From the NCBI RefSeq assembly GCF_000732725.1, contig NZ_JPNB01000001.1:1612001-1676000 (forward strand): a stretch of DNA of 64,000 nucleotides, given 5' to 3'. Made by a program: the position numbers and the translations under genes. Each line of letters begins with the position of its first letter. The stretch's first letter is position 1. The notes under the pieces were generated by a model. That model made no database searches and was not told the DNA's origin. It saw only the letters and a program-made list of their open reading frames with translations. Source of the DNA: Kineothrix alysoides (GTDB taxonomy: Bacteria > Bacillota > Clostridia > Lachnospirales > Lachnospiraceae). Positions 42,619 to 50,823 of this stretch are shown here, piece after piece.

Positions 42619-44165
42619 TACATCCCCGCCTCCTCTTCTTTTACCTGCTTTTTAGAACCCGACATATAAAGTCCCAATTCCTGAACCGTAATTTTCTTCG
42701 GATCCAGCTCCGCCACGATGCTTCCCTCAAATATGACGAGAATTCTATCGCTCAGGTTCATAACTTCATCAAGCTCCAAAGAAACTAATAAAATGCCTGC
42801 CCCCTCATCTCTTTGCTTGACCAGCTGCTTATGGATATATTCGATCGCCCCCACGTCCAGACCTCTTGTAGGCTGTACCGCCAAGAGCAGATCAGGACCT
42901 CGTCCAATTTCTCTGGCTACGATGGCCTTCTGCTGATTGCCTCCCGACATACTTCTGACAATTGTTGCCGTTCCTTCTCCGCTTCGGATATCGTACTGCT
43001 CGATCAGCTTATCCGCATATTCATATATTTTCTCGTTTTTAAGGAAGCCGGCCGTTTGAAATTCCGGCTGAAAATATTGCTGTAAAATAAGGTTGTAAGC
43101 CAGATTATAATCAAGCACCAGGCCGTGCTTATGTCTATCTTCCGGGATATGTGAAAGGCCATGGGTGTTTTTATAGCGAATGCTCTTGTTCGTCACGTCC
43201 TCGCCGTTTATCATTAACTTGCCTTCACTCATGCGCTCGATACCGGAAATCGCATAAACTAACTCCGACTGACCGTTACCATCGATTCCGGCGATGCACA
43301 CGATTTCACCTTTGCGCACCTCGAAGCTCACATCGCTTACCAAGTCCTTCGTATGGCCTTCCTTTTGGGTCTTAACCGACAAGCGCTCTACGGAAAGCGC
43401 TACCTCCTTCGGCTTCGCAGGCTGCTTATCGATAGTCAGATTTACCTTACGTCCTACCATCATCTCGGACATCATCTCCTTGTCCGTATCCGCCACATCG
43501 ATAGTGCCTATATATTTGCCCCGGCGCAGCACTGTACAACGGTCCGCCACCGCTTTTATTTCATTTAATTTATGGGTAATGAAAAGGATAGATTTCCCTT
43601 CCTTCGTCAGATTTTTCATGATGACCATCAGCTCATCGATTTCCTGAGGAGTGAGTACCGCCGTAGGTTCGTCGAATATCATGATTTCATTATTGCGGTA
43701 AAGCATCTTCAGTATCTCCACCCTTTGCTGCATTCCCACGGTTATGTCGGAAATAAGAGCATCAGGCTCGATGAACAGATTATATTTTTCGCTCAGCTCC
43801 ACTACCTTCTTGCGGGCATCTTCCATGCGGAGGATACCACCCTTCACAGTCTCAATGCCGAGCACAATATTTTGAAGTACCGTAAAATTATGCACTAGTT
43901 TAAAGTGCTGATGTACCATACCAATTCCCAGGGCGTTTGCATCCAATGGCCCCTTTATTTTAACCTCTTGCCCCTTTACCTTGATAATCCCTTTTTCCGG
44001 CTGATACATACCGAAAAGCACGCTCATCAAGGTAGACTTTCCCGCACCGTTTTCTCCAAGCAGTGCGTGTATCTCGCCTTTTTTCAATTGCAGGGTAATA
44101 TTGTCGTTAGCAATAATCCCCGGAAACTCCTTCGTGATCCCCATCATCTCAATTACATAGTCCAT
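42618..44165 (-). CDS. nupO: Nucleoside ABC transporter, double ATPase (NupO-like)
   Basis: About 515 residues with two ATP-binding cassettes. The first has GENGAGKSTLM and a degenerate signature before the Walker B IFDEPTAVLTPQE; the second lacks a canonical Walker A (GIDGNGQSELV) but has signature SGGNQQKAIVARE and QPTRGLDVGA. Duplicated cassettes with a degenerate second Walker A are the rule for this sugar/nucleoside family. The start at 44165 is favoured by GAGGGAAAACAT; an ATG six codons upstream (44183) is possible. Confidence 0.94.
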   Translation of the reverse strand: MDYVIEMMGITKEFPGIIANDNITLQLKKGEIHALLGENGAGKSTLMSVLFGMYQPEKGIIKVKGQEVKIKGPLDANALGIGMVHQHFKLVHNFTVLQNIVLGIETVKGGILRMEDARKKVVELSEKYNLFIEPDALISDITVGMQQRVEILKMLYRNNEIMIFDEPTAVLTPQEIDELMVIMKNLTKEGKSILFITHKLNEIKAVADRCTVLRRGKYIGTIDVADTDKEMMSEMMVGRKVNLTIDKQPAKPKEVALSVERLSVKTQKEGHTKDLVSDVSFEVRKGEIVCIAGIDGNGQSELVYAISGIERMSEGKLMINGEDVTNKSIRYKNTHGLSHIPEDRHKHGLVLDYNLAYNLILQQYFQPEFQTAGFLKNEKIYEYADKLIEQYDIRSGEGTATIVRSMSGGNQQKAIVAREIGRGPDLLLAVQPTRGLDVGAIEYIHKQLVKQRDEGAGILLVSLELDEVMNLSDRILVIFEGSIVAELDPKKITVQELGLYMSGSKKQVKEEEAGM

Positions 44166-44251
44166 ATGTTTTCCCTCATCCATTCCTTCTGAATATTTCT
44201 ATCTAAAATCAGATTGTTCATATGGCCGGTCTAACCAGTATACTGGTAGAA

Positions 44252-44283
44252 AAAGGGTGCTTATTCTGATAAGCACCCTTTTG
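44252..44283 (-). terminator. Strong hairpin terminator between bmpA and the ATPase gene
   Basis: A perfect stem of 14 bp, AAAAGGGTGCTTAT/ATAAGCACCCTTTT, with a 4-base loop and a following TTTTT-like run on the minus strand. It lies just after the binding-protein gene and should make that gene more abundant than the membrane components. Confidence 0.9.
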
Positions 44284-44325
44284 GCTATTAACTTAAATTT
44301 CCTTTAAATATCGCAACACTTAAGT

Positions 44326-45492
44326 TTATTCAACAAAGGTAACCTTTGCCGAAGATAAAGTAAGGTCTGCTGTCGTCGTATCGGATACATCATTACTAAT
44401 CGTAATGGAACCGTCTACAAGACTTGCAACAATTGCATCATAGTCGGCCTGTGTGAAGTTGGTAAATTTGGAAGTATCCATAGGAAGTCCGATACCATCG
44501 TTCTCTGCGGAGAAAACAGTTGTGGAACCACCCGGGAAGCTGCCGTCATAGAAAGCCTTGATTCCGTCATATACGGAAACAGAAAGCTTCTTCATAGCGG
44601 AAGAAATTACCGTGTCGGATTCAAAGGACTGATCTACGTCAACGCCGATTACTTTAGCATTAGCTTCCTCTGCCGCCGCCATTACGGAGTTACCTACCGC
44701 ACCGCCGCAGCCGAAGATAACTTCGGTTCCGTTCTGATACCAGGAAGCTGCCATAGCCTGCGCTTCCGGAGTAGCTGCGAACGCGCCCGTGTAATGGTAC
44801 ATGATGTCTACCTTAACGCCCATCTCAGTAGCAGCTGCATCAGCGCCCTGAACAAAGCCATAACCATAACGAACTACTGCCGGAACAGCCATACCGCCCA
44901 TGAAACCGAGCTTCGTCATTCCGTCCTTTACAGCCGCATAGCCTGCCAGATAACCCGGCTGGTCTTCCTGGAATAAAATAGCCATAGTGTTGCTTGCTGT
45001 CACGTAGTCGGAGTAATCCTCATTGTGAGGTTCGCCGTCCAACAGAATAAAGGTTACGTCGGGATACTGCTCCTGCGCAAGGTAAACAGGTGTTTCAAAT
45101 AAATATCCGGGACATACAACAAGCTTCGCTCCGCCTTCGATTGCAAGACCGATGGTCTCTACATAGGAATCTGTGGTAGCTTCCTGAGGCTGGTAATACT
45201 TGTAAGTAACGCCCGCTTCCTCTGCATACTGGGTAAGACCTTCCCATGCACCCTGATTGAAAGACTTGTCATCAATCGTTCCAAGGTCTGTTACCAATGC
45301 GAGCTCATAACCGCCTGCCGATTCCTCGGTTGCAGTTTCAGTCGTTTCTTCGGCCACTTCCGCCGGCTCTGCAGTTTCTGTTGTCTCGGTCGTCTCCGCT
45401 TCAGCCGCAGGGGCTGTCTGAGTACTTCCGCATGCAGCTAACGAAAGAACCATTGCTCCTGTAAGAAGCATAGCCAATACTTTCTTCTTCAT
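44326..45492 (-). CDS. bmpA: BMP-family nucleoside-binding lipoprotein
   Basis: A 388-residue lipoprotein: signal peptide with lipobox LAAC (Cys about 21), a threonine/glutamate/alanine-rich linker (about 25-62) and a BMP/PnrA substrate-binding domain (ELALVTDLGTIDDKSFNQGAW and onward, with GAVGNSVMAAA and DVDQSFES). It delivers purine nucleosides to the permeases encoded downstream. It is separated from them by a strong terminator and preceded by a good promoter (45548). Confidence 0.94.
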   Translation of the reverse strand: MKKKVLAMLLTGAMVLSLAACGSTQTAPAAEAETTETTETAEPAEVAEETTETATEESAGGYELALVTDLGTIDDKSFNQGAWEGLTQYAEEAGVTYKYYQPQEATTDSYVETIGLAIEGGAKLVVCPGYLFETPVYLAQEQYPDVTFILLDGEPHNEDYSDYVTASNTMAILFQEDQPGYLAGYAAVKDGMTKLGFMGGMAVPAVVRYGYGFVQGADAAATEMGVKVDIMYHYTGAFAATPEAQAMAASWYQNGTEVIFGCGGAVGNSVMAAAEEANAKVIGVDVDQSFESDTVISSAMKKLSVSVYDGIKAFYDGSFPGGSTTVFSAENDGIGLPMDTSKFTNFTQADYDAIVASLVDGSITISNDVSDTTTADLTLSSAKVTFVE

Positions 45493-45547
45493 AATAAAAC
45501 TTTCCTCCTTGTTTTTGAAATATATTTTCTATTATTTCAATACAAAT

Positions 45548-45577
45548 ATTCTAACATGCTTTACATGACAACGTCAA
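45548..45577 (-). promoter_or_regulatory. Promoter of the nucleoside transporter operon
   Basis: Minus-strand TTGACG (45572-45577) and TAGAAT (45548-45553) with an 18-base spacer, about 55 bases upstream of the lipoprotein start. Confidence 0.7.
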
Positions 45578-45606
45578 TGAGAGCTTAAGCTTATTTAAGC
45601 AGTTTC

Positions 45607-46230
45607 TTACGTATTTGCAATAATAATTGATTCTACCGCATCCGCTAAATCTTCACAGCAGTCACATACCGTTTCGAAAGAACGATAAATCTCTCTCCAG
45701 GCCATTACCGTATAAGGATCTGCATTCTCTATGGAAAGCTTTCTTATGTCCTGGATATAAAGGTCGTCGCCTTTTTCTTCCAGACGGTTGAGTTCAATAA
45801 TATGATCCATGATTTTTTTGGATTTCTTATAATCGTGCAGTTCTCCCAAAAGGCCCTCTGCCGCATCGCAGCAGCTGGAAATAAGCTCTGCGAAGGGAAC
45901 CACATCCTGTCTCAGCTCCTTAATATTCCATGTATATAAATTGATAATGATATCTTCGATGGAATCGGTTACGTTATCGATGCAGTTGCTTATTTTTACG
46001 ATATCATCACGGTCGATAGGAGTTATGAACGCCTTCACGATTTCCCTCGTCATCTCATGCTTCTTCGAATCGCCCATATGTTCAATCTCATGAATCGCAG
46101 CTACATCCTCTTCGATAACGCTGTGATTATAATTTTTTATAATATCCTGCAGCTTATCGGCCGCCATTTTAGAAACACGGATACTCTCCAAAAAATTCTG
46201 AAAATAAAAACTGTCTTTTGCCTTTGCCAC
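45607..46230 (-). CDS. DUF47 / PhoU-like phosphate transport accessory protein
   Basis: About 207 residues, all helical, of the DUF47 (PhoU-like, YkaA) family: FYFQNFLESIRVSKMAADKL at the N-terminus, DDIVKISNCIDNVTDSIEDI in the middle. Such proteins are encoded next to PiT transporters and are thought to regulate them. The start is a GTG at 46230, chosen because AAAGGAGGATTTAAA is directly upstream. It lies 20 bases after the PiT gene. Confidence 0.9.
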   Translation of the reverse strand: MAKAKDSFYFQNFLESIRVSKMAADKLQDIIKNYNHSVIEEDVAAIHEIEHMGDSKKHEMTREIVKAFITPIDRDDIVKISNCIDNVTDSIEDIIINLYTWNIKELRQDVVPFAELISSCCDAAEGLLGELHDYKKSKKIMDHIIELNRLEEKGDDLYIQDIRKLSIENADPYTVMAWREIYRSFETVCDCCEDLADAVESIIIANT

Positions 46231-46250
46231 TTTAAATCCTCCTTTTGTAA

Positions 46251-47297
46251 TCAACCGAACAAACTAAAAATTTTCACTGCTGCATATGCGATAAGACCGC
46301 ACCCCGGGAATGTCAGTATCCATGTGAATACCATCTCTTTCACCACTCCCAGATTAATTGCCGATAACCTTTGGGTAGCACCTACACCCATGATCGAGGT
46401 GGTCTTCGTGTGGGTGGTGCTGACCGGAATACCGGTGAGTGATGCCAACAACAAACAAAATGCCGCGCCCAAATCGGCGGAAAAGCCCTGATAGGTATTC
46501 AACTTTACCATATCCATACCTACCGACTTTATGATCTTATAGCCTCCAAGAGAGGTCCCAAGAGCCATTAATGAAGAACAAAGTATCATCATCCAGATGG
46601 GAAGCTGCACATTTCCCGTAGTCTCACTTCCGTTTGCCAGAAAAATGCCGAGCATCAATACCCCCATAAATTTCTGACCGTCCTGCGCGCCATGCATGAA
46701 CGACATAGCCGCTCCTCCGAATACCTGCGCCCCCTGAAAAAAGCCTACTGTTTTTCTTCTGTCAGCCTTCCTGAATAAAAACTCTGTCAGCTTTGTGCAT
46801 ATAAAACCACTGAAAAATCCAAGCATGGTGGAAAGCACAAGTCCATAAATAACCTTCATCCATTCGGAGCCGTTAATGCCTCCGATCCCGCCATGCAATG
46901 CGATGGCCGCTCCCGATAAGCCGGCAATCAATGCATGACTTTCGCTGGTCGGTATGCCGAAATACCATGCTGCTACTGCCCAAATGATAATCGCAAATAG
47001 CGAAGCACACAGTGCAAGAATGGCCTCGTCCGTAGCTCCGTCGAAATTGACCATGTTTTTAATCGTCATGGCCACTGTGGAATTAATGAGGGTCATAACA
47101 AATACCCCACAGAAATTAAACACCGCGGACATCATAATCGCTGCCCGGGGAGGTATGGCGCGTGTCGCGATACATGTTGCGATTGCGTTCGGAGCATCTG
47201 TCCATCCGTTTACAAATACCACACCGCAGGTTAAAATAACGGTAATTAAAAGTACAGGGTTTTGTACGACCTGCGAAATGAAGTCAACAATGTTCAT
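46251..47297 (-). CDS. pit: PiT-family inorganic phosphate transporter
   Basis: A 348-residue polytopic protein with the two PiT signature repeats: GWTDAPNAIATCIATRA (about 32-48) and the C-terminal GYKIIKSVGMDMVKL with PVSTTHTKTTSIMG. It is a cation-phosphate symporter. The start at 47297 is set by AAGGAGAAGTAAT. Promoter at 47401. Confidence 0.95.
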   Translation of the reverse strand: MNIVDFISQVVQNPVLLITVILTCGVVFVNGWTDAPNAIATCIATRAIPPRAAIMMSAVFNFCGVFVMTLINSTVAMTIKNMVNFDGATDEAILALCASLFAIIIWAVAAWYFGIPTSESHALIAGLSGAAIALHGGIGGINGSEWMKVIYGLVLSTMLGFFSGFICTKLTEFLFRKADRRKTVGFFQGAQVFGGAAMSFMHGAQDGQKFMGVLMLGIFLANGSETTGNVQLPIWMMILCSSLMALGTSLGGYKIIKSVGMDMVKLNTYQGFSADLGAAFCLLLASLTGIPVSTTHTKTTSIMGVGATQRLSAINLGVVKEMVFTWILTFPGCGLIAYAAVKIFSLFG

Positions 47298-47400
47298 ATT
47301 ACTTCTCCTTATCAAGCTGTATCTGTTGTTATAATTCCCCTAAACAAGCATACAATATTCAGCAAAAAACTACTGCTAAAATCAAAGTACCACGTTTACT

Positions 47401-47429
47401 AGAATATCACAAGCCGGCAAATGTATCAA
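47401..47429 (-). promoter_or_regulatory. Promoter of pit-DUF47
   Basis: Minus-strand TTGATA (47424-47429), 17-base spacer, TATTCT (47401-47406). The start would lie about 110 bases before the pit start codon. No Pho box was recognised. Confidence 0.5.
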
Positions 47430-47516
47430 CAAAATATTCAAAATTCAGCCAATTAAATCTAAATTTTTATACTCTATTGCCTATAGATCAGCTTTGATAA
47501 ACGACCGGGATAAACC

Positions 47517-47562
47517 AAAAGCACCGCCATATCTTAGAATTGTAATCTCAGGCGATGCTTTT
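47517..47562 (-). terminator. Intrinsic terminator at the end of the glycan operon
   Basis: Minus-strand AAAAGCATCGCC pairs with GGCGGTGCTTTT (one G-T pair) around a 22-base loop, 21 bases past the stop of the isomerase gene. The T-run is only four bases. Confidence 0.7.
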
Positions 47563-47583
47563 CACATTTTATCAGTATTTTAT

Positions 47584-48264
47584 TTACTCCGCTTCAGGGT
47601 ACTCGTTGCAAAGAAGTCTGTAAGGGGCCTCGTCCTCTTCAATAGCCGGGAAACGCCCTACCGGGGGATTGAATCTGTTATCGGTATTGTCATCATTGCA
47701 CATAGACACTTCTCCGATCAGAACATCTCCGGTCCCGGACTTCACATCGAAGTCATGATACTGGTGAGGCCAAAGAGTAATGCTTTCCCCGGGTCTAAGC
47801 TCCACGCCGGTTCCAGCCGGAACATAGTAAGAACGTCCGTCAGAATTTACACATACGTCGGTATCCGAAAGCTCCTCCTTATCATCGCTGTTGTATACAT
47901 GAATAATGAGGGTTCCTCCGCCTCTGTTAATGATATCCTCCGATTTCTTCCAATGGAAGTGCATGGGGGAATGCTGGCCTTCCTTGAGCATCAGCAGCTT
48001 CTCCGCATACACCTTTTTATACTTCGGGTTATCCTGCCCGCCGTTCCTGAGCGTAATCAGAGCGAAACCTACCTTTTCCCAATTGCCGAGGCCGTAATCC
48101 GTTATATCCCAGCCCAGCATGTTGTCCCTTATTTCATCATATTCATGTCCCTTTTCCTTCCACTCCTCAGGTGTCCAGTCACAAAAGGGCGGAAGATGAA
48201 ATCCGTTTTCTTTTACAAGCTTTTCCATCTCTTTGATGCGCTGATTGATTTCCGAACGTTTCAT
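47584..48264 (-). CDS. D-lyxose/D-mannose ketol-isomerase family
   Basis: About 226 residues, a cupin-type isomerase of the D-lyxose isomerase family (Pfam lyx_isomer). Metal ligands are suggested by HFHWKKSEDIINRGGG and, further on, LWPHQYHDFD. Family members interconvert D-lyxose/D-xylulose and often D-mannose/D-fructose. As the last gene of an operon with alpha- and beta-mannosidases, mannose isomerisation is the more likely role here, an inference. The start at 48264 follows GGAGGAAAGAAAGAT. Confidence 0.88.
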   Translation of the reverse strand: MKRSEINQRIKEMEKLVKENGFHLPPFCDWTPEEWKEKGHEYDEIRDNMLGWDITDYGLGNWEKVGFALITLRNGGQDNPKYKKVYAEKLLMLKEGQHSPMHFHWKKSEDIINRGGGTLIIHVYNSDDKEELSDTDVCVNSDGRSYYVPAGTGVELRPGESITLWPHQYHDFDVKSGTGDVLIGEVSMCNDDNTDNRFNPPVGRFPAIEEDEAPYRLLCNEYPEAE

Positions 48265-48308
48265 ATCTTTCTTTCCTCCGTCTTCTCCTTTATATTCTTC
48301 AATATTTA

Positions 48309-50735
48309 TCAACCGATATCGTAAATGCTGCGTACTCTCACACTCTTCGCCTTACCCGATAAAATGCGTACCCGCTTTTCTCCCGCTTCCATATCGAAAT
48401 AATTATCGGACAGCACCCAGTCTTCCTCTTCATTCAGAAGCTCTACAGAAGCTGCATAAGCTTTGGCAGTTACAACGATTTCCTCTCCTTCTATACGGGC
48501 TGTAAGTTCGGGATCTGCATATTCATGGAACTTCGGCATGGAAAAAATCACGCTTCCCTCTGAAACCACTTCTCCTCCCTGTCCACACGTATAAAATACA
48601 TGATCTCCGTACAGCCTTGCATGAGGCAAAACCTCTTTTTCCAACCACACACTGCTCAGCGCCGGAACATACACCTCCGCTTTCGTCTCTTTTCCAATGA
48701 TATTAGAATACTTGTCTCTTAAGCTGTAGCATACGGTAACTTTTATATCCTCTCTCGTCTCGTTTGCTACGTTCAGATGAATACTCTTTTCCACATCGTA
48801 TGGTCGTGCATTCGGATTGGGATTCTGGGTCAGGAGCCCTTCCTCGCAACAGGATATCATAACAGGAGCGAAAAAACGCTTTTCAAAGTAATGCAGTGCT
48901 TTCCATCGGCCAAAGTAATCGATAGAGGACCACGATGCCACCGGCCAGCAATCGTTAAGCTGCCATACGATAGCTCCCATACACTGTCCCCTGTGTCTTC
49001 TCCAATGCTCCACCGCATAACGCATCGCCTGCCCCTGCATCAACTGGGAGGCGTAAACCAGCAAAGAGAATTCCTTGGGATATTTGAAATATTGGGACAT
49101 ATAGACCATCATTTTGGCATATCCATTCTCACTTCTTTGATGCTTCTCCATCACGTATGAAAATACGTTCCTATCCTCCGGCAGCGTAAATGTCTCAATA
49201 GTCTTTAAGGATGGAAGAGATTCAAAGCCGAATTCCGACGCATAGCGGAAGTTATGCTTTCTATAATCAGGAAAGGGCTTGTAGCCATGCCATACCTGCC
49301 AGTAATGGGCATCTCCCCTCGTCTCATCCTGCGGCGCGTCAAAATCTCCTCCCGAGGATGGGCTGGAGGGCCAGTAGAAGGTGTCCGGGTCCACTCTTTT
49401 CACTATCTTAGGAATGACATAGCTGTACATCCGCGTATAGTCTCCGCGAAGTCTGGGCGTCTCTGTGTAGCCGCACAGTATCATATCCTCCATTTCATTG
49501 TTTCCGCACCAAAGCCCGAGACAGGCATGATGACGGATTCTTCGGACGTTCTGTTCTATTTCATGGGAAATATTTTCCTCGAACTCCTCCGTAAGAAGAT
49601 ACGTAGAGCAGGCAAACATAAAATCCTGCCATATGATAATTCCCAGTTCATCGCAGGCCTCATAGAACCAGTCGTCGGGATAATATGCGCCGCCCCATAC
49701 GCGAAGAGCATTGTAATTGGCAAGGGCGCATTGCTCCAGAAGCTTCCTCGTCTTCTCCTCTCTGATTCTTGGCAGAAGCGAGTCCTCGGGGATATAGTCT
49801 GCTCCCATAGCAAATATATCAACTCCGTTCACTTCATGAACAAAGCTCTCTCCCCACTGATCCTTTTCCAGACGCATTTTCATCGTCCGAAGGCCAATGC
49901 GGCGTTCCCAGATATCCTCCGTCTTTCCATCTATTACAGCCTCTACTTTTACTGTATAAAGATCCTGCTTTCCATATCCTCGGGGCCACCAAAGTGAAGG
50001 ATTATGGACTTCCGTTTCCTTTGGTGAATCCTCCAATACGACACATTCTCCATGAGGGGAAATGAGCGTGACGCGATAACTGCTTTCTGCATCCTTCCAC
50101 ACCTCCATGTCCACATGAAAGGAAATCCATACTTTGCCATCTTCATGTTTCTGTCGCAGATGCACGTCCGAAAGCCTTCCATTTTTTCCTCCAAGCAGGG
50201 TAACCTGCCTGAAAATCCCCATATCGGGAAGTTTAGGTGCCCAATCCCAACCGGACATACAGCTTGACTTGCGAAGGAAAGGGAAACCATCCAGCGTATC
50301 CGTATTACATGGAATCGCTCCGTGCAGGGCAATCTGCTCCTCCATATAGCGCGTAGGAGAATACAAACGCACTTCCAGCAGGTTTCCCTTTTCCTTCAGT
50401 ATATTTTCTAAGGGAAATTCCCAAGCTCTATGCATGTTGAAGGTCTTTCCCAAGAAAACTCCGTTTAAGTATATTTCCGCCAGCGTATCTATTCCTCCAA
50501 AGTTAAGCCACTGTTTCCCACAGGAAAGCAGCTCCTCCTCGGCGTCAAAGGCAAGCCTGTATACATAATCCTTTTCCGACAGAGGCAGGGCCTCTTTCTC
50601 ATTGTCCCTGTAAAAGGGGTCCTCTATTTCTCCATGGGAAAGCAAGTCCGAATACACGGAAAAGGGGACCTGCGTATCCAAAAGCTTGCCGCTCCATAAT
50701 AGCTGCCAGCCAGTCGTTAATTGTTGTTTCTTCAT
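48309..50735 (-). CDS. GH2 beta-mannosidase
   Basis: An 808-residue glycoside hydrolase family 2 protein without a signal peptide. Sugar-binding domain (1-180), immunoglobulin-like domain, then TIM barrel with acid/base Glu in WCGNNEMED (near 418) and nucleophile Glu in ASEFGFES (near 502). Motifs MSGWDWAP and LWNGNNE-like order fit beta-mannosidases rather than beta-galactosidases. It would remove the beta-linked mannose from the Man-GlcNAc core. It starts behind GATAAGGA and follows the GH3 gene after a repeat-filled 82-base gap. Confidence 0.92.
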   Translation of the reverse strand: MKKQQLTTGWQLLWSGKLLDTQVPFSVYSDLLSHGEIEDPFYRDNEKEALPLSEKDYVYRLAFDAEEELLSCGKQWLNFGGIDTLAEIYLNGVFLGKTFNMHRAWEFPLENILKEKGNLLEVRLYSPTRYMEEQIALHGAIPCNTDTLDGFPFLRKSSCMSGWDWAPKLPDMGIFRQVTLLGGKNGRLSDVHLRQKHEDGKVWISFHVDMEVWKDAESSYRVTLISPHGECVVLEDSPKETEVHNPSLWWPRGYGKQDLYTVKVEAVIDGKTEDIWERRIGLRTMKMRLEKDQWGESFVHEVNGVDIFAMGADYIPEDSLLPRIREEKTRKLLEQCALANYNALRVWGGAYYPDDWFYEACDELGIIIWQDFMFACSTYLLTEEFEENISHEIEQNVRRIRHHACLGLWCGNNEMEDMILCGYTETPRLRGDYTRMYSYVIPKIVKRVDPDTFYWPSSPSSGGDFDAPQDETRGDAHYWQVWHGYKPFPDYRKHNFRYASEFGFESLPSLKTIETFTLPEDRNVFSYVMEKHQRSENGYAKMMVYMSQYFKYPKEFSLLVYASQLMQGQAMRYAVEHWRRHRGQCMGAIVWQLNDCWPVASWSSIDYFGRWKALHYFEKRFFAPVMISCCEEGLLTQNPNPNARPYDVEKSIHLNVANETREDIKVTVCYSLRDKYSNIIGKETKAEVYVPALSSVWLEKEVLPHARLYGDHVFYTCGQGGEVVSEGSVIFSMPKFHEYADPELTARIEGEEIVVTAKAYAASVELLNEEEDWVLSDNYFDMEAGEKRVRILSGKAKSVRVRSIYDIG

Positions 50736-50754
50736 TCCTTATCTCCAATCTCAA

Positions 50755-50823
50755 GGATATCCTATCCCGAATATTCTATCCCGGATGATATATCCCGAAC
50801 ATTTTATCCTGGATATGTTATCC
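50755..50823. repeat. 14-base quasi-palindromic tandem repeat between GH3 and GH2 genes
   Basis: Five units on the minus strand: GGATAACATATCCA, GGATAAAATGTTCG, GGATATATCATCCG, GGATAGAATATTCG and GGATAGGATATCC. Each unit starts GGATA and most end in a complementary TATCC/ATCC, so each is itself a small inverted repeat. The tract fills nearly the whole intergenic gap and includes the GH3 stop codon. Confidence 0.85.

Noticed and set aside
47494-48324. 276-codon plus-strand open frame opposite the lyxose isomerase gene
   Set aside because: It runs through the operon terminator and the opposite strand of a clear gene; no domain is visible.
50755-50823. Possible short CRISPR-like array
   Set aside because: Units are 14 bases with no spacers and no cas genes nearby; it is a plain tandem repeat.
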